Origin: Deroplatys truncata
Lineage: Eukaryota > Arthropoda > Insecta > Mantodea > Mantidae
Direction of reading: 5' to 3'
Assembly (NCBI GenBank): GCA_030765065.1
Contig: CM060975.1
Coordinates: 199,797,007 to 199,861,006 of the forward strand
DNA length: 64,000 nt
Below the pieces are notes generated by a model. It was not told the origin of the DNA and made no database searches. It was given only the letters and a program-made list of their open reading frames with translations. Positions 44,871-55,815 of the stretch are shown here, piece by piece (positions within the stretch are counted from its first letter, which is position 1; each line of letters begins with the position of its first letter). Position numbers and translations under genes: made by a program.

Positions 44871-46479
44871 GGTGGCAGCCGATTACAACATGGGAATTCT
44901 AAAGCTCGTGGGCAGATAAGGCAAATATTAAACAACAAAGGTAATTATGTGGAGAAACAAAGTAAGTTGAAGTTTTGTGACATGCGTTTTTTAAATAAAA
45001 CATGTATGTATATTTTATTTATTAAAATAAATAAACGGTCGACACTTCCTGGATAAATGTGATAATATTTTGCGCTTTATTTTTTAACACCCTCAACTTA
45101 TTTTAATTGTGTGCACATATTTAAGCTTATCAGTTCAGGGAAAAATCATATGTATCTTAGAACAAATATTATATTGTAGGTTTCAATGGCATGTCCTGGG
45201 GAGGGACGTGCCTGTAAAGTTGCACGGTAATGATTTAAAAACTGAGTTTAGGTGTTGTCAGAAGTCTAAAAATGTATAACGGAGAAGAGTCAGTTTAAAA
45301 CTGGAATTGATTCATGGTACACTGGTCTTTAAATCGTTTCCAACATATGACAAAAGCAACTTCATCAAAATGTTTTCAATCATAGTAAATTATGGGTAGA
45401 AAAGATAAAAATTGATGTCCTGATCGTTTTCTGCTATTTTTCACCAATAGGTTTCCAAAGGCTATTTCAATTTTTTAATTACAGGGTAAATCAAAGGTCT
45501 TATGTCATTTTCCTGAAATCACTAATGAATGAATGGAATTGGAAACCATGCTAACCATACAAGAAAGAATAGCAGTCGTTTCGGCTTGTACTGGTGCTAT
45601 TACCTTTAACCCATTTACGGCGCCTAGCACTAGTACTGCCTACGCATTTCTTCCAATATCGTAAGTTGGATCGTTTTACCAATTCGAAAGTACTTTAGAT
45701 TAATTACAAGTTTCATTCATTTAAAATATCTAAAATTATAACTCTACTTCAATGAAGTGCAGCGCTCAAAGTTATTGCGTGCTGGGTCTTTGTATATTAT
45801 TTTCTTTTCGTTACGTGAAAACGTGCACATTAACACCTAATGAAACAGTGGTCGACTCAGCATATAATAAGGAAAGAAGCAAGGTTAAATACGCAAAGAA
45901 AAGTTATAATTCTTGTAGTTGTATAAATGTATTAAATTCTGAAAACACTCTTTGAATACAGTTGCAATTTACAAATTAAATCTGTTTGAAAAGTCTTTTT
46001 TTTTCCCTTCTTGCACATTGTATAATTAATTTAAATTAAGTCTGTGTTAAATTCAATCGAAAATAACTCGCTCGGATCCTAACGCTTCACTGTTTGCACA
46101 TGCAATCTGATGTAGAAATTTTGAAGTTACTCACAAATGTATCGAAAGGAATCTTGACTCGGCCGAAAAAGCGTGTCTTTGTGCCGCTACCCCTTGCGTT
46201 GAGCTAAAGCTGTTGATGCGATCGTTGGTAAATCCTCAACTGGGTTGGTCTCCTCTTCGTACTCGGTACCTAGGCAACCCGTAGGGGAGACAACCAGTGA
46301 CTTGACGTCATCCACTTGAACGCCACCTGGACGGGGGTAGGAGAGAATCCGCCATCTACTGTTTTCAAAAGACGTATCTTTCAAGAGTCTTGGTGGATCC
46401 TTTACACTGGTTGCGTCGCAGAGCTTGGCAGGCGCAACTCATATCCAATGAAAATGATGATGAGAATCCTATGTAGCCA
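44871..46479. other. Unannotated stretch
   Basis: AT-rich to 46080. The GC-richer segment 46180-46450 has short frames on both strands but no domain I recognise. Confidence 0.3.
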
Positions 46480-47575
46480 TCACAGGTAGGAAGTAAATGT
46501 GGAACTTAAATGACGAGACCGGAATGGCGCAAGCTCGACTGTATGGAATGAACTATATACAGGTCCAGCAAGATTTCTATAGAAAATTCTGGAAACCAGG
46601 TTCTCAGACAAGCTATCAGAGATCTGATGAACAAGTTCAAACACTAGCACTGTTGTGGAGAGGCATTCGGGAAGATCAGCTACATCATAAGCAGTATAAG
46701 CCATACGAGAAACCTTTTACACGGAGCTCCAACTCATCTACCAGGAGACTGAGAACGGAACTTGATGTGTAAACCACTGTATGGCTGAAGAAACGCCCTA
46801 TCACATTCAGATAATGCACAAGATTGAATCTAAGCCTTTGCAGCTCGACAAACTATATGTACTGACTCAGTTGTTAGAACAATTTGAAAATGAAGACCCG
46901 ATAGACAATGTGCTATTCAGTGATGAAGCAGCATTTCATACTAATGGACATGCGAACAGGCATAACTGTAGGATTTTAGCAGATGAACAACCAAACGTAG
47001 TTTCAAGAGTGGCAAAGGGTCTCCCCGGAGGTATAAATGTCTGGATGGGGTTTACGAAAACAAAAATGTATGGGCTTTTTATGTTTTCGGAGTGAACAGT
47101 TACAGGAAATAACTACTTTGACATGCTAGAACAATTCTTGGAACCGCAGCTGGAATAGAATGGGATAAAAGACGCCGCTGTTTTCCAGCAAGATGGTACA
47201 CCACCCCATTTTGTAGTGATTATTAGACACTACTACCTGAATCGAGTCTTCCTCAATAGGTGCATGGGTCGTGGAACACAAAGTATTTGGGTGGCCTGTT
47301 CTCCTGCCCTGACACACTTGGACGTTTTTTGCCTGGCATTTCATTAAGTCTAAGGTGTACAAAACGCGGATCGACAGTCTACGGCAATTATGACAGCAAT
47401 TTTCCGCAGCAGCAGGTGAGATCTCATCCGCTATGTTGGATGCTGTGTTCTGGTCTACGCAAGACAGATGGAGCCTATGCATAGACTTGGAGGGAAATCA
47501 CAGTGAAATGTACTTCTGCAGAGTACCTTGCAGATGTGCTGAAACTTTTGGAATTAAACGCATCTTTTGATAAAA
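46480..47575 (+). pseudogene. IS630/Tc1-like transposase, nearly full length but broken
   Basis: The N-terminal region includes YIQVQQDFYRKFWKPGSQTS, continuing to SSTRRLRTELDV (helix-turn-helix region). A frameshift follows, then a second frame at 46781-47095 with TPYHIQIMHKIE, NVLFSDEAAFHTNGHANRHN (first catalytic Asp in FSDE) and GGINVWMGFTK. After a stop at 47095, further frames give AAVFQQDGTPPHFVVIIRHY (second catalytic Asp in QQD) and CMGRGTQSIWVACSPALTHL (third Asp, with SPDLTPLD degraded to SPALTHLD). Length and block order agree with a family of about 340 residues common in insects. Multiple frameshifts and stops are present, but it is the best-preserved transposase in the window. 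Terminal inverted repeats were not found. Confidence 0.8.
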
Positions 47576-47804
47576 TATCAAGAGAATATTTATTCTGTAA
47601 TTGCCAACATTTCATTCAGTTTAACTTGATCAAGGTGTTGTTTATTTCATTTACCTACTTAATTGTCTATATTTATACATATAAAAGCGTAACAACATAT
47701 GGTCTAACAATTTTCACTTTGTATAAATACCTACATATGTTAATACGCATAATGGACCACAATGAAGACAAAAAAAGCATTTTAAATATTCTGTTTCCTT
47801 ATTT
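47576..47804. other. AT-rich flank of transposase
   Basis: No feature recognised. Confidence 0.3.
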
Positions 47805-48334
47805 ATGCCACAAAAAAACTTATTTGAAGTAAATTGTGTGTTTTAAACATATCTGCATTTCTTGTGTAGTGCGTTTTCGTCTATTGCTTAGCGTTCAGTA
47901 GTTGTACAAGATTATACAAATTTCTTTCAATTGAAGTGAACTTCACAGGTTATTCCAAGAAAATTCAAGATATACATTTATTTTCCAAGTAAATTCCTCT
48001 AATATGTGCTATTTTAATAAAAATCTTTAGAGCCATTTGTTAGAAAACCAAAAACTTCCAAAAATCTTCCATGTAAATGGTATATTGGAGTGGAGGAATT
48101 TTCTTGAAAATTTTCGTAACGTATTCTTGGAAGGTACTAAATCTAAAAACTAAGTTTGATGCTTATCCGAGTTTTCGTTTTTTAGTTATACTAAAAACAC
48201 ACACGCTCACGCGGAACTTTTTCTGAAACTGCTTGTTTTTTGATTCAGGGGGCCTCAAAATATGCATTTCCCGTGAAATATGGACATGGAATTTTTGGGA
48301 GGAATAGTAGAAGAGTATATGTAGTAGAGAAAGT
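47805..48334 (-). mobile_element. H element 25 (B subfamily), 5' two thirds
   Basis: Begins in the interior at AAACTTATTTGAAGTAAATTG and runs to GTAGTAGAGAAAGTAAG at the 5' terminus. The 3' hairpin end is absent. Confidence 0.8.
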
Positions 48335-48349
48335 AAGAAGAAAATGACT

Positions 48350-48823
48350 GCCCATCTGAGAAAAGCATAAGTATTTGAAAATTCAAAACAATAACAAGAA
48401 ATAGTTCGAAAATGGTTAACTCCACGGAGAAAGAAATAATTTAAATTGTGTACTTTAACGAGATCCACATTTTTTGTGTAGTATGATTGTATCTATCTCT
48501 TACAATTTGCTAGTTATGCAAAAGTCATTCAGGGTGAAGAAGACTTCAGAGAAATCGTTAAAGGAATTTTTGAGAAAATAAAAATTTTCAAAAAATGTTC
48601 CACGTAAAGGGTAGTCTAGGGTGGGGTTTTTCTTTAAAATATTCGTATCGCATCCTTGGAAGATGCTGAACATAAATACTAAGTTTGGTATTAACCGCTT
48701 TTCGCTTTTTAATTACGTTATTCACTCACACGCATACAACATATATTTCCGGTGAAATCTCGACGTGGGATTTTTGGGTCCAATACAATACTTCCCCTAC
48801 ATACTATATATAATGGAGAGAGT
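48350..48823 (-). mobile_element. H element 26 (A-like), 5' part
   Basis: Interior from GAGAAAAGCATAAGTATTTG to a degraded 5' end, ATAATGGAGAGAGTA. The CA tract is reduced to CACTCACACGCATAC. Confidence 0.75.
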
Positions 48824-49166
48824 AAAAAAGGCTTAATATAGGAGAAAGAGGCAGCTTTATCATGAATGTGACACCCGCTTTGCCAATCTAGCCACTGCAG
48901 TGACTGTGATATTAAATACAAAGTGTTAATAAACGTGTTATAATGAATGCGAGTTGGAGGGATTGGTATGCGGTGGGCATCAATTTGGAAGTCCCGCTCT
49001 TCATTTAGTGTCATTAGTCTGTATCGGATAATGCAGCACAACCCCTCGGTTATTGCCCTATAACATAGCTGCTGCGTGCGTCATACTCGTCTACATTCAT
49101 ACCGCATCATATCGGGCTTCGAACTTTAACTAAACCATTCCTTTACAGGAAGACAAGAGAAAGCTT
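48824..49166. other. Unannotated stretch
   Basis: No element recognised. Confidence 0.3.
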
Positions 49167-49935
49167 TTTTAGGGGAAGTATTGCATTCCAACCAAAAATT
49201 CTATATCAAGATTTCACCGGAATTGTATGCTTTGAGGTGCCCTAAATTCAAATAAGGCATTTTTGGAAACATGTCCGTGTGTATTTCCGTCTATCAGGAT
49301 GTGAACAGTATAACTCAAAAATGAAAAGTCGGATAAACACCAAACTTGGTACTTGAGTTTACTATCTTCCAAGGATACGACACGAAGATTTTCAAGAAAA
49401 ACCCCCACCCCAGACTACCCTTTATATGGAACAATTTTTAAAAAAATGTTATTTTCTCAAAAATGCCTCTAAGGATTTTCATTAAAATATCATACGTTTA
49501 AGATATTTTCATGGTAAATGAAATGTATATCTTGAATTTTCTGGTAATGTCCCCAAAAGCCCTCTTCATTCTGAATGACCTACGTATAACTGGTAAACCG
49601 TAAAAGATAGGCAAAATGTTACTACACAAAAATGTTGATCTCGTTAAAACACACAACTTATGTCGTATATTCTTTTTTTTATTAAGTGAACCATTTCTGA
49701 GATATTCCTTGTTATTTGTTTGAGTTTCGAATACTTATACTTTTTCTCAAATAGGAATTCGTTATTCGTTGTTTTTATGTTCTAGACATGCAAAGAGAAT
49801 GGAATGCTCCACCTAGCAACCAGCTCTTAAAATATTTGACTATCGCTTAAAGCCTACCATATTTCCCTTGCACCTACAAGAAAATTAGCAATAAGATGGT
49901 TTCTGCAAATGTTTATCGCGATTAACATGAACTAT
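49167..49935 (+). mobile_element. H element 27 (A-like), both ends lost
   Basis: Starts within the 5' block (AGGGGAAGTATTGCATTCCA) and stops at GCGATTAACATGAACTATGT, about 60 bp short of the 3' terminus. Confidence 0.8.
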
Positions 49936-50259
49936 GTGCTACAGAAGAAAAATATGATAAATATTCTCTACCGATTTTAAATTCACACATCCGTTACGTA
50001 TTATACTGTTCATTCCATATAACTTCAACTTTATGGTCACTTTACCTTAATAATGACAAAAATCTTTGCCTAGAAATTATTTCAAACTCCAATCTAAGTT
50101 ACATTATTCTTCTTTGATTACATGCAATACAGTCAGGCCCTTTTTGAGGGGCGGGCGGGGGGGGGGTCACGAGCTCATATTAAAATCAAATCTGATGTAT
50201 GTAATTGTATTTTGCGAAATACTAGAGTAAATTGGCCCACGCTTAATATTCTTTGAGGA
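49936..50259. other. Unannotated stretch with a G-rich run
   Basis: GGGGCGGGCGGGGGGGGGG at 50149-50167 is the only homopolymer G run of note. ATCAAATCTGATGTATG at 50187 may be an H 3' scrap. Confidence 0.35.
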
Positions 50260-50263
50260 AGCA

Positions 50264-50828
50264 CGGTTCCATTTGCATGGCTATATTTCGCTGCAAAATA
50301 ACATGTATTGGAGTACAGAGAAACCCGATTTTACACAACAGATTCCCTTGCATGACGCGAAAATTGTTGTGCAAAAATGTATACAGAATAATAGGATCCA
50401 TATTTTTTAACAAAGAATAAATGCAGTAACAGGAATGTCATACTCAATCATTTTTAATAGATAACCAACGTTTAATGTCATTCTGGATATTTCTAAAAAA
50501 ATCTGTACTCCCTCACATACAGCTGATGAGTCATTAAATTTAATTAAGGAAAATTTTAAAGCTAGGATAATTAGTAAAGAATTGTGGCTCTCGTGATCCC
50601 TTGATTTAACTGTATATGCCCTGTATCTATGGCAGAACTTGAAAAGTAGATGTGAGTAACAAGCTCCATACATAGGAAGAAATAAAAGAAAACAGCAGGC
50701 GAGAAATTCATTCAGTTTCAGATACTGAACTTTCCAGTGTGAATGAAAACCTCCGGATAAGATACCAGAAATATGCGGATAGACAAGGATAACATTTCCA
50801 GCACCTCTCATGATGTATGTGCTTATTA
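50264..50828 (+). pseudogene. IS630/Tc1-like transposase, C-terminal half
   Basis: This is the plus-strand counterpart of the relic at 15555-16110. Traces include IIGSIFF-like residues near 50392, RIISKELWLSRDPLI near 50562-50605 (equivalent to the WPARSPDL region) and SVSDTELSSVNENLRIRYQK near 50715-50775, continuing to a stop near 50791. Numerous stops and shifts occur. The WWxL/CDFFLWG block is eroded to LYMPCIYGR. The C-terminal tail ends just before the CACTA-type insertion. Confidence 0.65.
50826..50828. repeat. 3-bp target duplication TTA, left
   Basis: TTA directly before CACTAG; repeated at 51763-51765. The paralogous arm at 16335 shows the single-copy site GGTTATTATCATTG. Confidence 0.75.
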
Positions 50829-51762
50829 CACTAGTCTGCATGATATCGGATGACTGAAAACTAATAAGTGATTCTGACTCGCTTTGTAATGCTGATTTCA
50901 GAGCTGCGTTTAGCTTTTTTCTATAACGTACAGTTTTTTCACAATTTCACTTCAAAAATGTAGAGATATAAAGATATTGCTTCCGCCACTACACATAAAA
51001 TTGGGCTTGATGAAGCAATTTGTAAGAGCTCTACCACAGGATGAACCTTGCTTCAAGTACCTATCCAAGATATTTTCCTTAATTACACTAGACAAATCAA
51101 AGTCTGGAATTTTTGTTGAACCTCAAACAAAGAAATTGATGAAGGATGAAGATTTTGAGAAGACAATGAATGAGAGAGAAATAGAAGCATGGACCGCCTT
51201 CCGAGTTACTGAAAACGTTTAGGCAATATCAAAGATTCCAATTACAAGGCCATTGTCGAAACAATGTTGCAAAGTTTCAAGAAGAGGGGTTGTAACATGA
51301 GTGTAAAGGTGCATTTTCTGCATTCACATATCGACTACTTTGCAGAAAATCTGGGACATTATAGTGAAGAGCAGGGTTAACGTTTTCACCAAGATATTAA
51401 GGAAATAGACAGGAGGTACCAGGGGAGATGGAATGAAACTATGATGGCCGAATACTGTTGGATGTTGAGGAGGGACAGTCACCTTCAAGGATCTGCAAGG
51501 GAGTCAAAGAAGAGAAAGTTTGAAAGTATGAGAGTATTCTTAAAAGCTTTCTTGAATGAAAACATACTTTGTGTGAAATGGTATTTGAATACTTTTCTAC
51601 GCTCATTAGTAAAATTTTCAAAGCAGTACTTCTTATTTTGTGTAAAAACATGACGTGATAGAAAAAAATGGAAGCTATTTCTGGAATCAGCATAAAAACT
51701 TGATTCAAGAACACCTACTTTTAAGAAATCATCTGACAAAAATTTTGACATGCAGACTAGTG
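50829..51762 (+). mobile_element. CACTA-type (CMC) DNA transposon, 934 bp, internally deleted
   Basis: Perfect 14-bp terminal inverted repeats CACTAGTCTGCATG / CATGCAGACTAGTG, a 3-bp TTA target duplication, and termini starting CACTA, together diagnostic of the CACTA/EnSpm/CMC group. It carries one broken ORF of a conserved but unnamed arthropod family. No transposase core is visible. Confidence 0.8.
50965..51530 (+). pseudogene. Conserved ORF of unknown function inside the CACTA-type element
   Basis: The first frame (50977-51222) begins LPPLHIKLGLMKQFVRAL and continues through PQTKKLMKDEDFEKTMN and EIEAWTAF. A frameshift then gives RLGNIKDSNYKAIVETMLQS, GCNMSVKVHFLHSHIDYF, AENLGHYSEEQG, a stop, then RFHQDIKEIDRRYQGRWNET and MMAEYCWMLRRDS, closing near a basic SKKRKFES tail. 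I recall the same block order in uncharacterised proteins repeated many times in insect, crustacean and cnidarian genomes, which suggests a transposon protein. I know of no assigned biochemical role. One frameshift and at least two stops disable this copy. Confidence 0.7.
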
Positions 51763-51765
51763 TTA
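51763..51765. repeat. 3-bp target duplication TTA, right
   Basis: Partner of 50826-50828. Confidence 0.75.
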
Positions 51766-51904
51766 TCATTGTAACTGTAATTGTAACTATGAGAACGCCA
51801 AGCGGCTGTGGAAATATTATAACTGTTTCGGCGTGGATCCGAGCTGCAGCGGACGGCGCGCGAGCAGCTGTGGCCTGCATTATGAAGCGGAGGGAATTCG
51901 TCAC

Positions 51905-52115
51905 CGATCGATATATGGGGATATTGTACCGACGCCCCCGAAGGGACGCCGAGAGAGAGGAAAGAGGTGAAAGGAGACATCGGGCAGCCGGAACCAGGAG
52001 TGACGGCACAGTAATGATAGCGTCCCACGTCCTACACACATTGACCGTTCTACACAGGATTCAACCCCCCAGGGGGCGGTCCTTATACCCGACAGCCAGT
52101 CGAAGGCCGAGGAAA
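51905..52115 (-). mobile_element. S1a SINE fragment
   Basis: Shares GGATATTGTACC, GAGGAAAGAGGTGAAAGGAG, CATCGGGCAGCCGGAACCAG and GAAGGCCGAGG with 35060-35340 and 27950-28130. Confidence 0.65.
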
Positions 52116-52283
52116 AGCACTAGATAGAAGAAGCTTTTGTAAAAATATAGGGTTGTCACATACGTTCGTTCGCTTTTCACTTACGTTTAAATCACTATGA
52201 ACGCCTGGGAACACACCTCACCCGCAGCATAGCTACGGCAGCGTAGTTAACGAACTTTCTGTTTACAAACTTTAAACACAGGC

Positions 52284-52375
52284 CGCCCCTCGTAGCCGTG
52301 GTCGCTGGAGTGGTCGCTTCGGCGCTCCGCCAAGCTGAGGGTCGCGGGTTCGAGTCCCGCCACGGTCATGGGTGT
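52284..52375 (+). mobile_element. tRNA-like SINE head (S5)
   Basis: GTAGCCGTGGTCGCTGGAGT, then the B box GTCGCGGGTTCGAGTCCCGC. The acceptor-like ends GCCGTGG and CCACGGT pair (one G-T), but a proper anticodon stem cannot be formed, so this is a tRNA-derived sequence rather than a functional tRNA gene. It ends in TGGGTGTTTGTGTGTATGTG. Confidence 0.55.
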
Positions 52376-52539
52376 TTGTGTGTATGTGTGTTGCGGAAAT
52401 AAGCGGTATGAAAACAGTAAAACACAGTAGCATAAACTGGGTACAACAAGGGAACTTTAAAAAAATCACAAGGTCGTTCAAAAGATAAATAACTACGGCA
52501 GTTAGATTTTGTAAACAAACTATTTATTTCCTGCAGTAT

Positions 52540-52897
52540 ACACATTATTTTCGACAATATATTGCCAAGTTCCTGGCTACAGTAGCACGAGCTAAATTGA
52601 GCTCCAATGCCAATACCCGAGTTGTAATTCGTGGATTGTTGAATATCGTTTCATGAATTCTTTCCATGTCCCTAACCATTGGCCGTCCAGACCGAGGTTT
52701 GTTTTTGGAGAGATATTTCCAGCTCGAAATCGACTAAACCACTTTTGACATGTTCGCTTCGTTACTGCATCTTCCCCGTAGACAGCACAATTTTTTTGCC
52801 GGCATTGTAAGGCGGTTTTACCCTTACGATAGTAAAACAGCATAAGATGACGGAAAGGTTCCTTTTTGCTTCCCATAGTTTGTAAACACAAGTTCAC
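52540..52897 (-). pseudogene. Mariner transposase, N-terminal domain
   Basis: On the minus strand: MGSKKEPFRHLMLFYYRKGK, ALQCRQKNCAVYGEDAVTKR, TCQKWFSRFRAGN. This is the first helix-turn-helix and linker of mariner transposases (HTH_48 type). After a frameshift comes RIHETIFNNPRITTRVLALE and LNLARATVARNL, the second helix-turn-helix. The frame stops there; the DDD catalytic domain has been deleted. The start is at a good position relative to the right terminal repeat (about 180 bp of untranslated leader). Confidence 0.8.
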
Positions 52898-53081
52898 GGC
52901 GTTCTATCCAACGTCAATCACAAATACACACTGACATATTCAATAGTGAGTCTGGTTGTTGTTCCCTAAGTCGTAGGGGTGGTTAGGCAACTAGGATAAC
53001 TTGAGTGTACAGAGGATTCAGCGTTTTCAGGCGCTATAGATGGAACTTGCGAGCAAAGCAAACTTATGAGACAACCCAATA

Positions 53082-53265
53082 GTTTATAAAAGAGCGGGTA
53101 GAGAAAGTAATGTGAAAGTAGCAGATTAGATTTTTTTCTAAAACGTTTAATTTTATTCAGGAAACCTCAAAATATGTATTTATGTTAAAGTTCGATATCG
53201 AATTTGTGGATGGAACGTATTATTTCCTCTAACTAATACAAGTAAGTGCTGAGAAAATAAGAAAA
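53082..53265. mobile_element. H 3' end (+) abutting an H 5' end (-)
   Basis: Same composite junction as 28232-28430: a GGGTAGAGAAAGTAATGTG end followed by a reversed 5' block reaching TTATTTCCTCTAACTAATAC. It was interrupted on its left by the mariner. Confidence 0.65.
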
Positions 53266-53364
53266 AGTATCGCTAATATTTACAAACTGCTAATGCTACG
53301 AAAATATTCGGCACAAATTGTGTATTTATATAAACTTTCTTTAACTTCTGATGTATACTTGAGA

Positions 53365-53630
53365 ATCGTCGTGCCGATCTAGCGGTAGCATGTACCTCTA
53401 GTTCCCAAGGTCGCGGATTCAAACCCGGCGGAGGGCGATGGAACTTTTCGGGCGTAAATATCCTAAGCATGGCTTCCTTCGGAAGGAAAGAAAGCCGATG
53501 GTCCCATGTCGCAGATTTACGGCCTGATAAAGAGGTCTCTGAACAAAATTTCCGGTCTTTCACCCCCAATATAGAATGGGACGTTAAGAACCACATCAGT
53601 TAAAGAGCTCCATAAATAAAAATCAATTTA
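53365..53630 (+). mobile_element. tRNA-derived SINE (S2), full length
   Basis: Head GTGCCGATCTAGCGGTAGC, B box GGTCGCGGATTCAAACCCGG. The body has CGGGCGTAAATATCC, CCGGTCTTTCACCCCCAATA and GAATGGGACGTTAAGAACC. The tail AGTTAAAGAGCTCCATAAAT runs into AT-rich sequence. Confidence 0.8.
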
Positions 53631-53739
53631 ATTTAATTGCTTATGGTGAGAAGCTACTTATAGAAAACTCAAGCTACACAATTTATTATGCCAAATCTAA
53701 TGACGAAACGTAACAGCAATTTTTGTTTGAATGAAATCT

Positions 53740-54715
53740 CTTCAAGAGACACATTGTCTACTCGTGGATTTGGAGAAAGCATTTGATGTGGTAAACAGAG
53801 AAGTCCTATGGAATATCCTAGAAAATGAAGATCACCTACTTAGATCATAGAAACTGTTAAGAGTTTATATTATAAACAAATAAGTTTTTTTAAATAAACC
53901 AAGGGGTTCCGCAAGGGGTTGCACTATCACCTGTATTATTTAATTTATATATTCACGATATTCTGAGAGAATTGCAGAAACTTTTAATGATGAATGAATA
54001 GTAATAATTAATAAAAATAGGATAGATATTTTATTATTTGCAGACGGTGTTGTTGTTATGGCAAAATCTGAAAGCAACTTGCAAGTATTGGCGTATAAGT
54101 TCCAATTGACAGCCAATAGATATGTTTGTAAAAATATCAACAAGAAAATCAAAGGTAACTATGTTTAGAGGAAAACATGCTGTAAGATCCAAAATTGCGC
54201 TAGAAGGTAGAATAATAGAACAGATATCACATTTTCAGTACTTGGGGTGTGATATAATTATGGAGAAGATGAAGTTATAGAAAATAAAATAAAGTTCCAG
54301 GCAATATGTGGAATCCTAGGCCGAAACACCTATAAAGACACAAGGTTGAATTATATAAAGAAATGGCCTCCCCCTTGTTATTATATAGAAGCGAAAACTG
54401 AAAAATTGAATCGAAATATGAAAGTAAAATACAGCAACTGAGTGCTTTTTTATGTAATATTAAAGGATAAGATAATAAATGAAACATTAAGAGAAGAATT
54501 AAGTGTTTATAAGATTGGAGATAAAATTAAAGCGCTTAAAAGAAAGTGCATCTAATGAGAATGAACAATGAAAGAGTACCAAAACGAGCCTTCCTATATA
54601 ATCCGAGACTAAGAAAGATGTTGGCCGATCTCGAAGCAGATGTATTCCACATATAATTTCGCCGGAACGGGCTGCATAGCCTAAACCCAGAGGAAGAAGA
54701 AGACAAGCAATGGTT
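53740..54715 (+). pseudogene. LINE reverse transcriptase remnant (RTE-like, clade uncertain)
   Basis: In order: LLVDLEKAFDVVNREVLWNI (53755-53815), the first catalytic palm block with Asp in LEKAFD; NQGVPQGVALSPVLFNLYIH (53900-53960), the GVxQGxxLSPxLFNLYI block; ILLFADGVVVMAKSESNLQV (54030-54090), the FADD box with the second Asp changed to Gly; HFQYLGCD (54233-54256). Later traces of KKRVPKRAFLYNPRLRKM-like thumb sequence lie near 54575. The active-site change, stops and frameshifts make it non-functional. The endonuclease and tail are not visible. Confidence 0.75.
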
Positions 54716-55003
54716 ATACGGATACTAATTTTGAGTGCTCAAGATCCGTATCCATATTAATCTTCCCAGGTTTCTTAGGTTGATTCCTCTGAAAGCAACT
54801 ATAAGTGCAGTTAACAACGAGGTCCGGTTCCGGTTTAAAAGTGGCGGAAGTTAAAAATTTGGAGAAACAAAGAATGAAATTTTCTAAAATGAATTTATTT
54901 GGCTTTCGAAATGAATAAATAACATGGGATATTTCAAAAGAAAGTAGAATGGATTAAAGTTTAGAATATCAAAACTAAGAATGGTGTGTTAAAACTAAGA
55001 AAA

Positions 55004-55815
55004 AGTATCAGCGGGATTGCTCAGTCGGCAATGTCTGTAGCCCGCATTTGGAAGGTCCCAAATATCGATCCCCGGCGACCGCCCAATCTAGCCCATGTGT
55101 GTTTTCGGTTTTTTTTCAAATCGTCAGGCGAATGCTGGAGTGGTCTCCTTCAGCACCCGATTTTCCTGTCCCTCCATTTCGTTCAATTCTTCATTTAATT
55201 CATCCTTCATCCCGTTGGTCTCCTTCAGGATCAGAAGTGTCGGCGTTAGTGTTTCGGTGCAGCGTGGAAGGGGAAAAGGATGCTGATTCTCTCTCCGTCG
55301 CTGCCGGGTATTCGAATTATCTTGAGGGACGTTTGACCCCTCTGTGTGGGGTCACCCGTTTTGGCTGTCCGTCTTCCGGGGTGTCTATACCTGGAAAGTC
55401 TTTCTCCGTGGTCTAGGGGTAACATGCTACCCTCTGATTCCGCAGGTCGGGGGTTCAAATCCCGCGGAGGGTGATGGATTCTTCGGGTGTAAAAGTCTCT
55501 AACATGGCTTTCTTCGGAAGGGAAGAAAAGCCGGTGGTCCCGTGTCGTAGATTTACGGCGAGGACCTTGAGCAAACTTTTCGGTCTTTCACGCCCAATAT
55601 AGAATGGGTCGCTAAGGACCATAGTAGTTAAAGGGCATCTATAATATATAATATATGTAAGTATATGGAAAATTAGGTACCTATCATTGCTGTACTGTCG
55701 CTCCTGGATCCGGCCGCCCAGTATCTCCTCTCGCTCATGCTTCCTCCCAGGGAGGTCGCCTGTGGGTTGTGGGCACAATATCCACTCTAGATCGGTGCCT
55801 AGTCCCCTTCGTCAC
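55004..55815 (+). mobile_element. tRNA-derived SINE (S1a), full length, split by an S2 SINE
   Basis: The head GGATTGCTCAGTCGGCAATG (A box) and CCAAATATCGATCCCCGGCG (B box) are followed by the CT-rich middle and, from 55250, the segments that mirror 35380-35210. The match pauses at 55400 and resumes at 55660-55815, ending AGAAGATAAGATTAAC like the other full copy. Confidence 0.8.
55408..55645 (+). mobile_element. tRNA-derived SINE (S2), nested in S1a
   Basis: CTCCGTGGTCTAGGGGTAAC head and B box GGTCGGGGGTTCAAATCCCG. The body parallels 53365-53630 closely, ending AGTTAAAGGGCATCTATAAT with a short (AT)-rich tail. Confidence 0.85.

Larger units (their letters stand above)
50260..51896 (+). mobile_element. 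Tc1/mariner-like transposon (same family as 15380), split by a CACTA-type element
   Basis: Transposase-derived sequence at 50260-50825, then the right-hand terminal region at 51766-51896 (ATATTATAACTGTTTCGGCG and a GC-rich CAGCGGACGGCGCGCGAGC end), matching the arm at 16330-16450. The intervening 934 bp is a separate insertion. Confidence 0.75.
52148..53081 (-). mobile_element. Mariner transposon remnant
   Basis: The ends are inverted repeats: left TAGGGTTGTCACATACGTTC, right (reverse complement) TATTGGGTTGTCTCATAAGT. Both are mariner-like and bounded by TA. Outside the ends, AAAAATA joins GTTTATAAAAGAGCGGG, which matches the uninterrupted paralogous sequence at 28248-28275. The interior keeps only the transposase N-terminus plus a tRNA-like SINE scrap. 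Confidence 0.8.

Noticed and set aside
45530-45630. Possible transposase N-terminus (MLTIQERIAVVSA)
   Set aside because: Only about 13 residues fit, with no downstream helix-turn-helix pattern.
52284-52375. Possible tRNA gene
   Set aside because: A T-arm and acceptor-like ends can be drawn, but no proper 5-bp anticodon stem with a 7-nt loop exists; it fits a SINE head.
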